This document shows positions 1 to 9,306 of a stretch of 64,000 nt of DNA, in pieces. Position numbers and translations under genes: made by a program. The first letter of the stretch is position 1. The number at the start of each line of letters is the position of its first letter. The DNA is from Arthrobacter sp. ISL-65 (lineage in GTDB: Bacteria; Actinomycetota; Actinomycetes; Actinomycetales; Micrococcaceae), in NCBI RefSeq assembly GCF_018613795.1, contig NZ_JAGGPN010000041.1, forward strand, positions 23,259 to 87,258, written 5' to 3'. Under the pieces are notes generated by a model. The model had not been told where the DNA came from and searched no databases. It saw only the letters and a program-made list of their open reading frames with translations.

Positions 1-1098
1 TTCGCCTCGGCGAGGGACACCGTGACGCGCTGCTTCTTCCGCAGGAGAAGCAGGCAGCGGTGGCGCTGGCTGGCTGGGTATGCGTTTTAGGTTCATTCTG
101 AGCCGGGCAGCGATTAGCAGGGTCACGGCGCCGGGCAGTGCTCCGCCGACCAGCATGCCGGTTTGGGGGCCGAGGTACTGGTCTATGGTGCCCACGAGGG
201 GGCCGCCGAGAGCCATTCCCCCGGAATAGGCCAGTAAATAGATGCTCGCGACCCGCCCCCGGATGCTGCCGTGGGCAGCAGACTGGACAGTTGCGTTTCC
301 CAATGTCTGCAACAGCAGGGTGCTTATGCCTACGCCGACCAGCAGAGCGCAGAAGACGGGCTGAGACAGTGCGGCGGCGCAGAGGAGATAGAGCGTTGAG
401 AGCAGCGCTGCGAACAGCACCAGGGTGCGGAGCCGCGTGCGATGCAGGCGCAAGGAGATGAGGGCGCCAAGCAGCGAACCGGCGGCCACCATCGCGCTCA
501 GTAGCCCGTACCCGCCTGGGCCCGAGTCGAAAACGGATTTGGCGTACACGGCCAGTGTCACGGAGAGGTTGCCGGTGAATATTGCGAACACGCCGATCAG
601 GATCGTGGGCCAGAGCACGTCGGGCCGGCCTACGGCAAAGCGCAGCCCGGCGCGTAGTTGGCCCCGATTCGCCGGCACGGTCGGCAGCGTGTGTAGTTCC
701 CGGGCGCGTAACAGCGCCGCCGCGACCAGGGGCACCATGTGGCCGATCGCGGCGATGAGGAAAGACCCGCCCGGACCGACTGCGACTATGACGAGCCCCC
801 CGAGTGCGGGGCCGAGCAGCCCCGCGAGCTGAACCACGGAGGCGTTGATGCTGATCGCGTGGCGCAGGTGGTCGGGTCCGACCATTTCCGCGACGAATGC
901 CTGCTCGGCGGGCCAGCCCAGTGCGTTCGCGATGCCCAATCCGGCGGCGATCAGCTGTACCTGCCAGATCTGGACTGTGTGCGAGAGGGTGAGGGCGGCG
1001 AGGAGGCCGGTCAGCGCCGTCCAGCTGATGTAGGTGAACTGTACGATCCAGCGTTTCGGGAACCGGTCCGCCAGCACACCCCCTGTTGCACCAGAGGG
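1..1098 (-). pseudogene. MFS exporter, N-terminally truncated and running off the left edge
   Basis: The minus-strand frame whose codons begin at multiples of three reads without a stop from about 1158 to position 1. It gives a major-facilitator protein of the EntS/DUF894 drug and siderophore exporter type. Near its start is the loop 2-3 motif GGVLADRFPKRW (about 1080-1048), followed by several hydrophobic segments and, near the C-terminus, IRGRVASIYLLAYSGG. Helices 1 and 2 that should precede GVLADR are absent: the frame hits TAA at about 1164 and has no convincing start. The sequence upstream of about 1098 looks unrelated, so the gene was probably cut by a rearrangement. The 3' end lies outside the window. 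Family assignment is firm; whether any product is made is doubtful. Confidence 0.65.
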
Positions 1099-1676
1099 TA
1101 GTCGTAATCGTACTTTTCGTTGCCGATCAGGGCCAGGGATTCCTTGAGCAAAAGAACCTCATTAACACGGAACACTAGGTGACGTCCAAGGGCACTGCGT
1201 CGGCTAGGCGGCGCAGTGCCCGCGGAGTCACGCCGGCTGTTTCGCGTCCTTAAAGAAGATGATCCGCCAGTGGACCTCTCCATTGGACATTCCATGCTCC
1301 ATTTTGCAAACGACCGTAGCTGGAAGGGGGAGAGTGCCGGCCGAATGACTGTATCGGCCGCTCTCCGAGGGGCACGTGCAAGACAGAAACAAGACGAGAC
1401 CAGCTCCCAGAGCGAAGCCTAGATAGGTGGATCTCACGAGTCGTACGAAGAATCCGCGTCGGCGGTCCGGTGCGTATTTCCTAAGGAACGTTGTGCATAG
1501 CCCGGGAGAATGCCACAGGGATGGGCGATGGATGCAGTTGCAAAGGTTCGGTAGAGGTACAGGGGTAGGACGGCAGGATCCCGTCTTAGGCAATATGACG
1601 GGACCCTTGAGGATGATGACATACACAAACACATCACCGTCATCCCTGAGCCGTTGTCCGATGCTCAGCAGCGATG
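1099..1676. other. Intergenic stretch beside the truncated MFS gene, no gene supported
   Basis: Short open frames occur on both strands, including a 134-codon minus frame (1632-1228) with one hydrophobic stretch, but none has a recognisable domain or ribosome binding site. The left boundary is where MFS homology stops, so this may be foreign or scrambled DNA. Confidence 0.4.
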
Positions 1677-1931
1677 TTAAAGAGACACTTCGTAACCGTC
1701 AGCTACATGGAAGAGGCGCCGTTCCCCAACACATGATGTAACCCAGATGATATTCCGGTCCAAACTCAATGCATCTACTTTTCCAGCAAAACGGTGATTC
1801 CCATTTTCGAGAACCACGTCTTGCCCTTCTTCTAACAGTCCCCAGGGAGTGTTAGACGCTGGTGTCCCAGCCCGGGGAGACGTTCCCCTATTGATCGCGG
1901 CCAGACCTGTATTGGATGTATCTTCCATCAT
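1677..1931 (-). CDS. Small hypothetical protein, 84 aa
   Basis: No named family is recognised. The C-terminal 50 residues (EGQDVVLENG... IIWVTSC... RRLFHVADGYEV) read like a small beta-rich domain. They resemble the C-terminal half of the 83-residue protein at 25853-26104, which has WLDGSLYRKGLVDG, GIWLAAEA and LSGYEV in the same order. The gene starts 12 bases after the cupin stop on the same strand, so it is probably the last gene of the leftward operon. The shared pattern is visible; homology between the two is inferred and function is unknown. Confidence that it is coding rests on this second copy and the operon-like spacing. Confidence 0.5.
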   Translation of the reverse strand: MMEDTSNTGLAAINRGTSPRAGTPASNTPWGLLEEGQDVVLENGNHRFAGKVDALSLDRNIIWVTSCVGERRLFHVADGYEVSL

Positions 1932-1942
1932 CGGGATTCAGT

Positions 1943-2305
1943 CTAAACGACTGCGTCGCGCCAGTGGACGGGGCTGATGGACAGAAGGAGCCGGGTGCCG
2001 GGGGTAGCACTGTACTGGACAGTGGTTCCCTTGGGAAGAACGAGCAATTCGTCGGCATCGCCGGTCAGGGTGTCCTTGTGTTCACCATTGATTATGACCA
2101 GCCGAGCCTGGCCCTCGATGACATAGATTGTTTCCTCGTACTGAACGGTCCAGGGATCGCTGAAGCCGTTTTCCTCAAAGGTCATGATGTATGTTCCAAG
2201 CTGCTGGAGCTGGCTGCCGGCCGTTCGATGTTCGATCTTTGCCGGACCAAAGTCGTTCACGTTCTTTGGATCAATTGCGGGTTTGTGGTTCAAAGAGATT
2301 GCCAT
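1943..2305 (-). CDS. Cupin-domain protein (EutQ-like), 120 aa
   Basis: A single-domain cupin of about the usual length for EutQ-type proteins. The conserved barrel strands are visible as WTVQYEETIYVIEGQARLV (about 53-71) and ELLVLPKGTTVQYSATPGTRLLL (about 86-108). Metal ligands are partly atypical: the GX5HXH of classical cupins is replaced by an E-rich strand, as in EutQ relatives. A clear AGGAG precedes the ATG. It lies 117 bases downstream of the thioesterase gene on the same strand and 12 bases before the small hypothetical gene, so it is probably co-transcribed with the amidohydrolase and FAD oxidase genes upstream. Substrate unknown; a small-molecule binding or isomerase role in the amine/amide pathway is inference. 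Confidence 0.75.
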   Translation of the reverse strand: MAISLNHKPAIDPKNVNDFGPAKIEHRTAGSQLQQLGTYIMTFEENGFSDPWTVQYEETIYVIEGQARLVIINGEHKDTLTGDADELLVLPKGTTVQYSATPGTRLLLSISPVHWRDAVV

Positions 2306-2422
2306 GGAGGGCTCCTAACGCTGTAGTTCGTGCTTCGATGGCCAGCTCGTCGTGTCGAGACGGAGTATCTGGCTGTGTTGGATTGATAAAAAGGGTGGAG
2401 AAATTTAGGTCAGAGACGTGGA

Positions 2423-2824
2423 TCAGCCCTGCAAGGCGCCATGGAGTGCCAGCGCGACGGCTTCCGGAAGTGGTCGAGAACGGGCCTGAGCTGCGTCGAC
2501 GTTAACGTATACCAGTTCGACGTTCGCCACCTCCGTTCCACCACGAGCAATTGATACGTCGATCGCGAAGCTGGAATTCCCGACGTTTCGGCACTTGACG
2601 TCAACGTTGAGAATGTCGTCGAAGTAGGCGGGGGATTTGAAAGAAAGAACTGCACTGACAACCGAGGGATCCGTCCCTCCAGCGACCAGCTTCGGGTAGG
2701 GCCAACCAATGCTGCGGAAGAACTCCGTCATTGCTACGTCGGCGACCTCGAGATAGCGGCTGTTAAAGAGAAACCCCTGGGAGTCCACCTCGTGGTTCCT
2801 CACACGATGCTGGTACAGCGACAT
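2423..2824 (-). CDS. Acyl-CoA thioesterase, hotdog fold (4HBT/FadM/YbgC type), 133 aa
   Basis: A hotdog-fold thioesterase of the usual 130-140 residues, expected to hydrolyse an acyl-CoA in the cytoplasm. The signature lies at the N-terminus: RNHEVDSQGFLFNSRYLEV (about 9-27), where Asp14 matches the catalytic Asp of 4-hydroxybenzoyl-CoA thioesterase. Its ATG overlaps the TGA of the upstream carbon-nitrogen hydrolase by one base (TGATG), a sign of translational coupling. In this context it could release a free acid from a pathway intermediate or save CoA when intermediates pile up. Family is clear; substrate is not predictable. Confidence 0.85.
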   Translation of the reverse strand: MSLYQHRVRNHEVDSQGFLFNSRYLEVADVAMTEFFRSIGWPYPKLVAGGTDPSVVSAVLSFKSPAYFDDILNVDVKCRNVGNSSFAIDVSIARGGTEVANVELVYVNVDAAQARSRPLPEAVALALHGALQG

Positions 2825-3729
2825 CAGGCTCCCATTTCTGCCTGGAGCTTGGCGTACAGATCCAGCCTACGAAGTGCCAAGCCGGGTGCTTCGGGTTTCG
2901 CCCGTGAGGCAACCAACAGGTCATGGTCCAAGTCGGCGACCAGCAATTCTTCGTCGGCTGATGCTGTGGTGGCCAGGATCCCGTCGTTGACTCCCACTGT
3001 CTTGTCCACGGGCCCGGCGATAAGGGCCTTGCCCACAGCGAACATCGGGGAATCGGTCGGAATGCCGCTTGTGCCGAACAGCGGAGACATCACGACGTAC
3101 AGTTGGTTCTCAATAGCACGCGCCTGACATCCGGTACGTACACGGTGGACGCCCCGCCGGTTCCAGGTGAGGGAAGGGCAAAGGATCATGTCGACGCCTT
3201 TGTGGACAAGATAGCGTGAGAGCTCAGGGAACTGGATGTCCGCGCAGATCAGGAGGCCAACAGTAAACGGCCCAATCTTTGTCACTAGGAGTTCATCGCC
3301 ACCGCGGGCGCCGAGAGCATGCTCCTGAGGTGTGAGGTGGATTTTGTCCTGGGATTCGATGCGACCGTCCGGGTGCGCGATGTACGCGGTATTGCGCAGC
3401 GAGCCGTCTTCGGCGACCCGGTTGTGGCTTCCACCAGCAACCACGATGTTGTAATCCCGGGCCATCCTGCGCATGCCCTCAACGACGTCATCCGTGAACT
3501 CCGGTAGGAACTTCCAATAGTCCGATGTGATTGTGGCGGTTGTGACTTCATGATCGGTGACAGCTCCGAGAAGCCCCGTACTTGCGAGCTCGGGGAAAAG
3601 CACGAGTTCGGCCTGTTGCTCCGCAGCGCGCTTTACTAGCCCCTCCATATGATCCAGATATTGCTGGAGGGTCGTCTCCGGCCGAAGCTCGAATTGAACG
3701 GTGGCTACCTTTAGTGACGCCTTGGTCAT
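2824..3729 (-). CDS. Carbon-nitrogen hydrolase (nitrilase superfamily amidohydrolase), 301 aa
   Basis: A cytoplasmic nitrilase-superfamily enzyme that hydrolyses an amide, N-carbamoyl compound or nitrile. The catalytic triad is complete: Glu47 in LVLFPELAST, Lys129 in SQDKIHLTP and Cys162 in GLLICADIQFPE. A longer frame opens at 3780, but the ATG at 3729 follows AGGAG with good spacing and gives the family's normal N-terminus (KVATVQFE), so that start is preferred. Cys-Ala-Asp rather than Cys-Trp-Glu around the nucleophile favours an amidase over a true nitrilase. It sits between an FAD amine-oxidase-type gene and a thioesterase, consistent with removal of nitrogen from a growth substrate. 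Exact substrate unknown. Confidence 0.88.
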   Translation of the reverse strand: MTKASLKVATVQFELRPETTLQQYLDHMEGLVKRAAEQQAELVLFPELASTGLLGAVTDHEVTTATITSDYWKFLPEFTDDVVEGMRRMARDYNIVVAGGSHNRVAEDGSLRNTAYIAHPDGRIESQDKIHLTPQEHALGARGGDELLVTKIGPFTVGLLICADIQFPELSRYLVHKGVDMILCPSLTWNRRGVHRVRTGCQARAIENQLYVVMSPLFGTSGIPTDSPMFAVGKALIAGPVDKTVGVNDGILATTASADEELLVADLDHDLLVASRAKPEAPGLALRRLDLYAKLQAEMGA

Positions 3730-4028
3730 AGGAATCTCCTGTCTGAGAAGTCGGCCGTCTCTGATCGGCGATTCTTCCATTTATGTTCTTCCCGCGGTCG
3801 CGGACGAGTTGGTCGGCAGGTCGTAGACGCAACATTCAGGTGGTGCATGGCGTTTTTATGGCTATCCATGTGCCGGGCCGACTCATGCAATAGACGCTAA
3901 TGGAGCGTCGAAGGGCTGAACACTAGAAGGATTCCGAAAGGGTGGTCAATGATTTGGTTCTTAGGCCAAAGGTCAGGACCACTGAGCCAGCCGCTAAGGC
4001 TTCTGACAGGGAATCGAGTACTGGAAGG
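3730..4028. other. Intergenic leader upstream of the amidohydrolase gene
   Basis: No gene seen. A short dyad, GACGCT at 3893-3898 and AGCGTC at 3904-3909, lies just past the end of the FAD oxidase gene and could be a weak hairpin in its transcript, but no U-run follows it. The rest may hold the promoter of the amidohydrolase operon. Confidence 0.35.
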
Positions 4029-5267
4029 CTACTCTCCCGCGACTCTCAGGGCCGGCCGGTTCATTTTCAAGGCACCAGCAAAGACGCTGGCCTCCCCTGC
4101 GATGACCTCCGCCATTACCTGGCCGCAGATGGGCCCGCTTGCGATGCCCCATGCGTGACCGACATTGATATAGGCGCCGTCAGCGCGATCGACGATGGGC
4201 AGGTTGTCACTTGTTTCGCTTCCGAGACCGGCCCAAAGACCGGTGACGCCGTATTCAGCCAGGGTTGAGTATCTGTCCAAGGTTGTGGAAACCATCGCGT
4301 TTGTAGCGTTAATGCTGATGTGGGGATTGAGGGAGCCCCGTCCGTCAAAACTGTTGCCAATGAATATTGACCCTCCGCGGTTTTGGGCGATCGAGTCGTC
4401 ATAGTCAACGAACGAGGACCCAGACGTCCCGCCCGGGCCCTTTCCAGCACTGGAGCTGCTTGGGCGAGGAAAAACCGCGGCGTCATAAGTTGGAAGGTCA
4501 GTAAGCGCCCCGCATCCGTAAACTCCCCTGGGTCCATGCATTATGGCGTTCAAGTGCGTGTCTACGGGCTGAGTCAGCATCTGGCCTACTCTGGCGGTGC
4601 CGATCGGAACATCGATCCCCTCGGCCCGGAGGTTGGTTGACCAAGCGCCCGTTGCCCACATCACGCCTGATGCGTGAATTTCGCCCCGGACAGTGCGGAC
4701 CCCTGTTACGGTTTCGCCATTTCGCAGGGTCGAAAGAACAGAGGTGTTTTCAAAAGTGCGGATGCCGGCCCGCACACAGGCGCTAGCCAGAGCGTTGACG
4801 AACTGCACACCATCTATCTGGGCATCATCGGCGCAAAAGACGGCTCCGAGAGCACCCTCCGGAAGGATGGAGCAGTGCTTCTGAGCCTCCTCCCGACTGA
4901 TCAGGGTTGCATCCAGGCCAGCTGCCCGGCGGTCGGCAGCATAGTCTTCAAGAACTCGGCCCTGTGCTTCACTTTCGAAGAAAAAAAGGCCGCCTTGATT
5001 GCGATAGTCAAACACGTCGCCAAGTTCGCTTAAGTAGTCCTGGTACTTTTCCTTGCCGGCTTTAGCGAGTGACAGTTCGTCCCCTGTGCGCCGCGTCTGC
5101 AGCCAAAGGGAGCCCGGGTTTCGTCCGGAAGCACCGTAGGTAGGAAACCGCTGCTCCACGACGACGACGTCGAATCCCCGCTTGCGCAGCTCCCAAGCGG
5201 TGCAAAGCCCCACAATTCCTGCTCCTATGACGACAATGTCACCTGTCGCAAGTGTGTCAGCGCTCAT
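4029..5267 (-). CDS. FAD-dependent oxidoreductase, DAO family, 412 aa
   Basis: A glycine oxidase / D-amino-acid oxidase family flavoenzyme that would oxidise a C-N bond, giving imine or keto product. The N-terminal dinucleotide fold is DIVVIGAGIVGLCTAWELRKRG with GxGxxG at residues 15-20. The C-terminal FAD-contact region reads LWAGLGSETSDNLPIVDR then GHAWGIASGP. The frame is open to 5507, but the extra 80 residues are not family-like; the ATG at 5267 follows an AGAAGG-type site and starts six residues before the Rossmann strand. It is about 35-40 percent similar by eye to the 408-residue enzyme at 11691-12917. A PucR-type regulator starts 360 bases away in the opposite direction and probably controls it. 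Confidence 0.88.
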   Translation of the reverse strand: MSADTLATGDIVVIGAGIVGLCTAWELRKRGFDVVVVEQRFPTYGASGRNPGSLWLQTRRTGDELSLAKAGKEKYQDYLSELGDVFDYRNQGGLFFFESEAQGRVLEDYAADRRAAGLDATLISREEAQKHCSILPEGALGAVFCADDAQIDGVQFVNALASACVRAGIRTFENTSVLSTLRNGETVTGVRTVRGEIHASGVMWATGAWSTNLRAEGIDVPIGTARVGQMLTQPVDTHLNAIMHGPRGVYGCGALTDLPTYDAAVFPRPSSSSAGKGPGGTSGSSFVDYDDSIAQNRGGSIFIGNSFDGRGSLNPHISINATNAMVSTTLDRYSTLAEYGVTGLWAGLGSETSDNLPIVDRADGAYINVGHAWGIASGPICGQVMAEVIAGEASVFAGALKMNRPALRVAGE

Positions 5268-5626
5268 GGCAAGATACCTTCTTCCTCGGGGCTGTCCTGT
5301 GGCCCTCTTCGTTAGTCTTCCAGATAGACGAATCCGATAGCAGGGTGAGAAGTCCTTGACGCTTGATTTTCCAGAGGTCAAGCCCATGCAACATGACCTA
5401 CACGCCAGAGAAAGCAAGCAGGCCCCATATGCCAGCCGTAGGGTGTTCGAGTCTCTACCTGCGACGTTAGGAGCCCACCAGCACTGGTGTAATTGTTTCT
5501 TGTCCAACGTTCCTCGAAGAGCATTAGAATTCTCACAGGGGGAGGGCTAAATTTCTGGTCTAGTCTGGGCGAAAGCGGTAGGCGAGGCCAGCCGCCCGTC
5601 CCGGTCTCTTCCCGAAAGAGTTCCCT
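5268..5626. other. Divergent control region between FAD oxidase and PucR-type regulator
   Basis: A 359-base gap between divergent starts with no supported ORF. It must hold promoters for both directions; I see no strong symmetric operator, which fits PucR regulators whose sites are often imperfect. Confidence 0.45.
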
Positions 5627-7294
5627 ATGATAGATGATCCCACCTCCATACCACTTGGAGCTGTTCTCGCCGACTTGGGTCCTGCTGCGAAGCTCGTCGC
5701 GGGGGCCCCTTCCCAGCAGTCCAGGCAGGTTCGCGGCGCTGTTGTTTTGCTGAAGCCGGAAGACTTACCAGCCGACATCGATGTGGTTGTCATATGCCCA
5801 GGTGCCGAAAGCTTTAGAGACCTGGCTGCGGCCACCCACCACGGGCTGGGACGAGTAATCTTCGTTACGGCGTCCGAGTCATCCCTTTCTGAAGGGATCG
5901 AAGCCGTCGGGGAGCAGCACGTTGTCATCGCCGTTGATCCAGCCCTGAACGTCGCTGACGTCGTGATGTCATTTTCCCGATCGATGCAGATGCCTGAGGA
6001 GTCCGTTTCCCGTAGGTTGGCTTCCTTGCAGAGGGCCCTCAGTCAGGCGATGACGGAAACTGAGCCGATTCCGGCGCTACTATCCCGCTTGGCGCACGTG
6101 TGTAATTCCACCGCAGTCCTGATCGACAGATTCGGTAAGACTGTCCATGCCACCGGTCCCACACCTATGTCGCTTCTGTTTGAAGAGATCGGCCGCACCT
6201 CGGCCGACTCCCAGAACGTGGACGTGGACGGATGGCGGGGGGTGGCAGCCAGAATTTCGGCTCCTGACGAGGCTGACTCGCATTTCGGTTGGCTCGTCAT
6301 CACAGCCCGGCGGGCGAATTTTCCGGATAGCCATTCAACCTCCGCGGCTCACGTGGCGGCAACCCTGGTGGAGGCCAGCCAGCGAATGGCCGTGGCAGCC
6401 CGACAGCAAGAACGAGCCATACGCACTGCAGTGCTTGAGGAAGCGCTGGCATTGCGCCGAGAGCCTCACAATCCCGAACTGGCTGCCCGGATCACGGCTT
6501 TCGGTCTATCTTTTGCGGACGAGTTGCGGACCATTGTTTTTCGGCCGATTCGTCCTGCAGTTGCATCGCGATCATTGCCAGCGATAGAGGATCTGTCGGA
6601 AATTTTGGGCAAAGCGCTGGAGTCGCAGTCCATCGCGTACCTCATGACCGCCAAGGACAAGACATTAACCATAGCGGCGCAGTGCAGCGTTCAGGCCTTC
6701 CGGCGTGTGATCGTGGCGGAAGGCTCGAAACTCCCGGGCGCCCTCATTGGAATCGGCCGCAGTGTGCACGGTTTAGGAGACATTCTGGACTCTTACCAGG
6801 ATGCGCAGCTGGCGGTTCGGACCCTTCGCCGCAATTCGCGGGGTCCAAAAGTTATGGCCTACGAAGACTTCAACTACGCAACGAGGCTTTTCGCTGACGT
6901 GGGTTTCGACAAGATGATCAAATGGGCCCAGGAGTTCCTGAAGCCCCTGGAGGGACGCGAACTGCTTGTTGAGGGTCTTCAGACCTACTTTGAACATGCT
7001 CAAAACATCAATGCCGCGGCTGACTTTCTGGAAATCCACCACAACTCTTTGCGCTACCGGATAGCCAAAGCTGAAGAAATCCTGGGCATCAATTTGAGGG
7101 AACCTGGTGCCGTTTCTTCCGTCTTCTTGGCACTGACAGCCCTTGAGCTTGGACGGATTCAGCAGCCGCGGCCCAAGTCGTCGGGCGACACTGGACGAAG
7201 CCGTAGGCCATCGGACGTCGAAGCAAGCGATGTCCTGCCCTACTCGAGGCCATCCGCCGAACGAGCCGGCGTAGTTCATGCACCTGGCAGATGA
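5627..7294 (+). CDS. PucR/CdaR-type transcriptional regulator, 555 aa
   Basis: A large single-polypeptide activator of the PucR family. The N-terminal 150 residues form a PucR-type sensory domain (GAVLADLG... VVVICPG... GLGRVIFVTASE). A middle region follows, and the C-terminal PucR helix-turn-helix is clear at about 455-490: AAADFLEIHHNSLRYRIAKAEEIL. Length suits the family (about 500-560). The ATG at 5627 is preceded by a weak GAAAGAG. PucR proteins usually activate adjacent catabolic genes, often for purines or other nitrogen compounds, in response to a substrate. Here the obvious target is the divergent FAD oxidase/amidohydrolase operon. The last 50 residues are proline/serine-rich and not conserved in appearance. 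Confidence 0.88.
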   Translation: MIDDPTSIPLGAVLADLGPAAKLVAGAPSQQSRQVRGAVVLLKPEDLPADIDVVVICPGAESFRDLAAATHHGLGRVIFVTASESSLSEGIEAVGEQHVVIAVDPALNVADVVMSFSRSMQMPEESVSRRLASLQRALSQAMTETEPIPALLSRLAHVCNSTAVLIDRFGKTVHATGPTPMSLLFEEIGRTSADSQNVDVDGWRGVAARISAPDEADSHFGWLVITARRANFPDSHSTSAAHVAATLVEASQRMAVAARQQERAIRTAVLEEALALRREPHNPELAARITAFGLSFADELRTIVFRPIRPAVASRSLPAIEDLSEILGKALESQSIAYLMTAKDKTLTIAAQCSVQAFRRVIVAEGSKLPGALIGIGRSVHGLGDILDSYQDAQLAVRTLRRNSRGPKVMAYEDFNYATRLFADVGFDKMIKWAQEFLKPLEGRELLVEGLQTYFEHAQNINAAADFLEIHHNSLRYRIAKAEEILGINLREPGAVSSVFLALTALELGRIQQPRPKSSGDTGRSRRPSDVEASDVLPYSRPSAERAGVVHAPGR

Positions 7295-7776
7295 ATGGCG
7301 TCTACGACCGGGTCAAACGCTAATTTGCAGCGTTGTTGATCCACGTCTACGGCTTTAGGACGTGAGGCAGGCAGCTGCGCCGCCGGTCGCTCTGGGACAT
7401 CACTTTGGTGCACCTCACGAACCGGTCGACGCCGCCTGACAGAACTCGGAATCAAACAAGTGACATTCAACCTGCGACCGCGCCGATGCTCGGCAGCACG
7501 CCTCCCGACGCCGAGAAGATAGGGGGCCAGCCGCCGCGTCCTTCGTCATCCTCGCCAGCGAAGACCACCCTGAGGAAGTCCTGGGCCTTACCGAGAAGTG
7601 CCTCGGCGCTCAGTGCCCTACGAGCCCACCGCCCGTGTGGTCGACGTCTTCAATCTCCGAGGTATCGAACCCGCCGGTGCGCCCCCTCAAACCTGTGGGT
7701 GGGTACAAGACAGCCACAACCAGAATGGTAAGTGGACTAACTTGACTTGGCGGCAGGTGAACAGCTAATTTTTAGA
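7295..7776. other. Intergenic, no gene seen
   Basis: About 480 bases between the PucR gene and the operator before the SDR gene. One 108-codon plus-strand frame (7405-7731) has no domain, no ribosome site and a biased Pro/Arg/Ser content typical of a chance frame in GC-rich DNA. Confidence 0.4.
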
Positions 7777-7792
7777 TAAGTCGTTCGACTTA
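7777..7792. promoter_or_regulatory. Dyad operator upstream of the SDR-TetR pair
   Basis: Perfect 7-bp arms TAAGTCG and CGACTTA around a TT spacer, extended to 10-bp arms with one mismatch (AGATAAGTCG against AGGTAAGTCG on the other strand). It lies 26 bases before the SDR start, and TAATAT follows directly as a possible -10 element. The size suits a TetR-family dimer, and the TetR gene two positions downstream in the same unit is the likely ligand (inference: autoregulation). Confidence 0.7.
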
Positions 7793-7818
7793 CCTAATAT
7801 CAGCGGAAAGTAATCAAC

Positions 7819-8574
7819 ATGAATCGTCTTGCTGGCAAGCGCGCCCTCATCACCGGTGGCACGAGTGGGATCGGTCTGGAGACCGCGCAGCGTTTCGTTG
7901 CGGAGGGAGCCGATGTGCTGGTCACGGGTGTAACCCCAGCCAGCATCGAAAGAGCGCGGCAGATCCTAGGGGAGAAGGTTCCTGTGGTGCAGGCCGATGC
8001 GCGCGATATTGACGCGCAGCGAAGCCTGGCCGAGCGTGTCCGTGAGCACTTCGGCGAGCTCGACGTTGCCTTCTTGAACGCCGGCGTCTCTGACTGGCGG
8101 CCGTTTGAGGACCATACGGAGGATAGTTTCGGACGGCTCTTCGATATCAACGTCAAAAGTGTTTTCTTTCTGACGCAGGCCCTGGTGCCGGTGCTGGCCA
8201 ACCCTTCCTCGGTCATCCTTAACGCCTCCAACAGTGCTCATGGCGGCTATGGCCAGTCGAACGCCTATGCCGCGACCAAGGCGGCAGTGGCCTCCCTCAT
8301 GCGGTCGTGGAACGCGGACCTGCTCAGGTCACACGGCATCCGGTTCAACGCGGTCAGTCCCGGGCCCGTGGACACCCCGCTGTACTCTAAACTTGGCATC
8401 GAGGATCCAGCGCATCAGACAGCGGTTTTGGAGGCGATCAGCTCCGGAATCCCGCTGGGCCGCATGGGGAGGCCTGAAGAGGTCGCGGAGGCAGTCGTTT
8501 ACCTGGCCTCGGATGTCTCCGCCTTCGCAGTGGGTCAGGATCTTATCCTGGACGGTGGTCAGACCGTCCTCTGA
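7819..8574 (+). CDS. SDR-family NAD(P)-dependent oxidoreductase, 251 aa
   Basis: A classical short-chain dehydrogenase/reductase. The cofactor motif is TGGTSGIG at residues 12-19, the NAG motif is FLNAGVSD (about 91), and the catalytic Tyr-Lys pair is YAATK at about 149-153. DGGQTVL is the normal C-terminal end. Length matches the classical SDR class. The gene lies 26 bases behind a perfect dyad operator and 40 bases before a TetR-family gene on the same strand, so the two form a small self-controlled unit. The substrate cannot be told from sequence; TetR-SDR pairs are commonly aldehyde/ketone or quinone responsive, but that is general knowledge, not shown here. Confidence 0.9.
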   Translation: MNRLAGKRALITGGTSGIGLETAQRFVAEGADVLVTGVTPASIERARQILGEKVPVVQADARDIDAQRSLAERVREHFGELDVAFLNAGVSDWRPFEDHTEDSFGRLFDINVKSVFFLTQALVPVLANPSSVILNASNSAHGGYGQSNAYAATKAAVASLMRSWNADLLRSHGIRFNAVSPGPVDTPLYSKLGIEDPAHQTAVLEAISSGIPLGRMGRPEEVAEAVVYLASDVSAFAVGQDLILDGGQTVL

Positions 8575-8613
8575 AAGTTGGAATGTGGTTGAGATGCGGG
8601 GGAGGGCGTGGGA

Positions 8614-9306
8614 ATGACGGAAGCGGACCGTGATCAAGCGGAAGCCGGTGGCGACTTGTGCAAGGCCGGCTATCACGCGCAGATCAAAGCGGAGAATCGC
8701 GCGCGCATTATTCGCGCCGCCCGCGACCTCTTTCTCGCCAAAGGGTACGACAAAACCTCCCTGGCCCAGATCGCCGGGGAGGCCCGCGTCTCCACCGGCA
8801 CCCTCTTCAAGCGGTACCCTTCCAAGGCTGAGCTGTTCGCGGCCGTCAGCTCCGAGCAGTGGCAGTTGGATGTAGAGTACGCCGAACCGCCTCCTCCCGG
8901 TGATCCCGAGTACGGTCTGGACCACATCGGCCGCGACTACGCGTGCTTGATCTCGCGGACCGGCACCGCGGCGCTGTGCCGTCTCATCATCACTGAACTT
9001 CCCCAGATGCCGGAGCTTGCCGACATCGTCGGCACCGGCTTCGCCATCGACCGCGGTCCCTTCTTCGAGCGCCTGCGCGATTACCTCGACGCCGAAGCGC
9101 GGGCTGGCACACTCGACTTCCGGTCGGCCGACGGACAGAGGCAGCCGGCATCCGCAGTAGCCGAACAGTTCCTCGGCATGATTTGTGGCCAACTCCTGTG
9201 GCCTCAACTCGTGCGAACCGACTTTGTCCCGCCCGATCCCACCGACACCACGATTGTGGACGAAGCCGTAGCCCTCATGCTTACGCGCTATCGCGCTGGA
9301 TCCTGA
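8614..9306 (+). CDS. TetR/AcrR-family transcriptional regulator, 230 aa
   Basis: A one-component repressor. The N-terminal helix-turn-helix is at about residues 30-75: RARIIRAARDLFLAKGYDKTSLAQI followed by STGTLFKRYPSKAELF. The C-terminal ligand domain includes LCRLIITELPQMPELADI, a form common in AcrR-like proteins. A GTG at 8608 is in frame; the ATG at 8614 has better spacing from the purine-rich GGGGGAGGG and is preferred. The likely operator is the dyad at 7777-7792, before the SDR gene with which it is co-transcribed. A strong hairpin terminator lies 137 bases downstream. Confidence 0.88.
   Translation: MTEADRDQAEAGGDLCKAGYHAQIKAENRARIIRAARDLFLAKGYDKTSLAQIAGEARVSTGTLFKRYPSKAELFAAVSSEQWQLDVEYAEPPPPGDPEYGLDHIGRDYACLISRTGTAALCRLIITELPQMPELADIVGTGFAIDRGPFFERLRDYLDAEARAGTLDFRSADGQRQPASAVAEQFLGMICGQLLWPQLVRTDFVPPDPTDTTIVDEAVALMLTRYRAGS

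Noticed and set aside
138..1101. Plus-strand open frames over the left edge
   Set aside because: They are shadows of the minus-strand MFS gene; their composition is Arg/Pro-rich with no domain.
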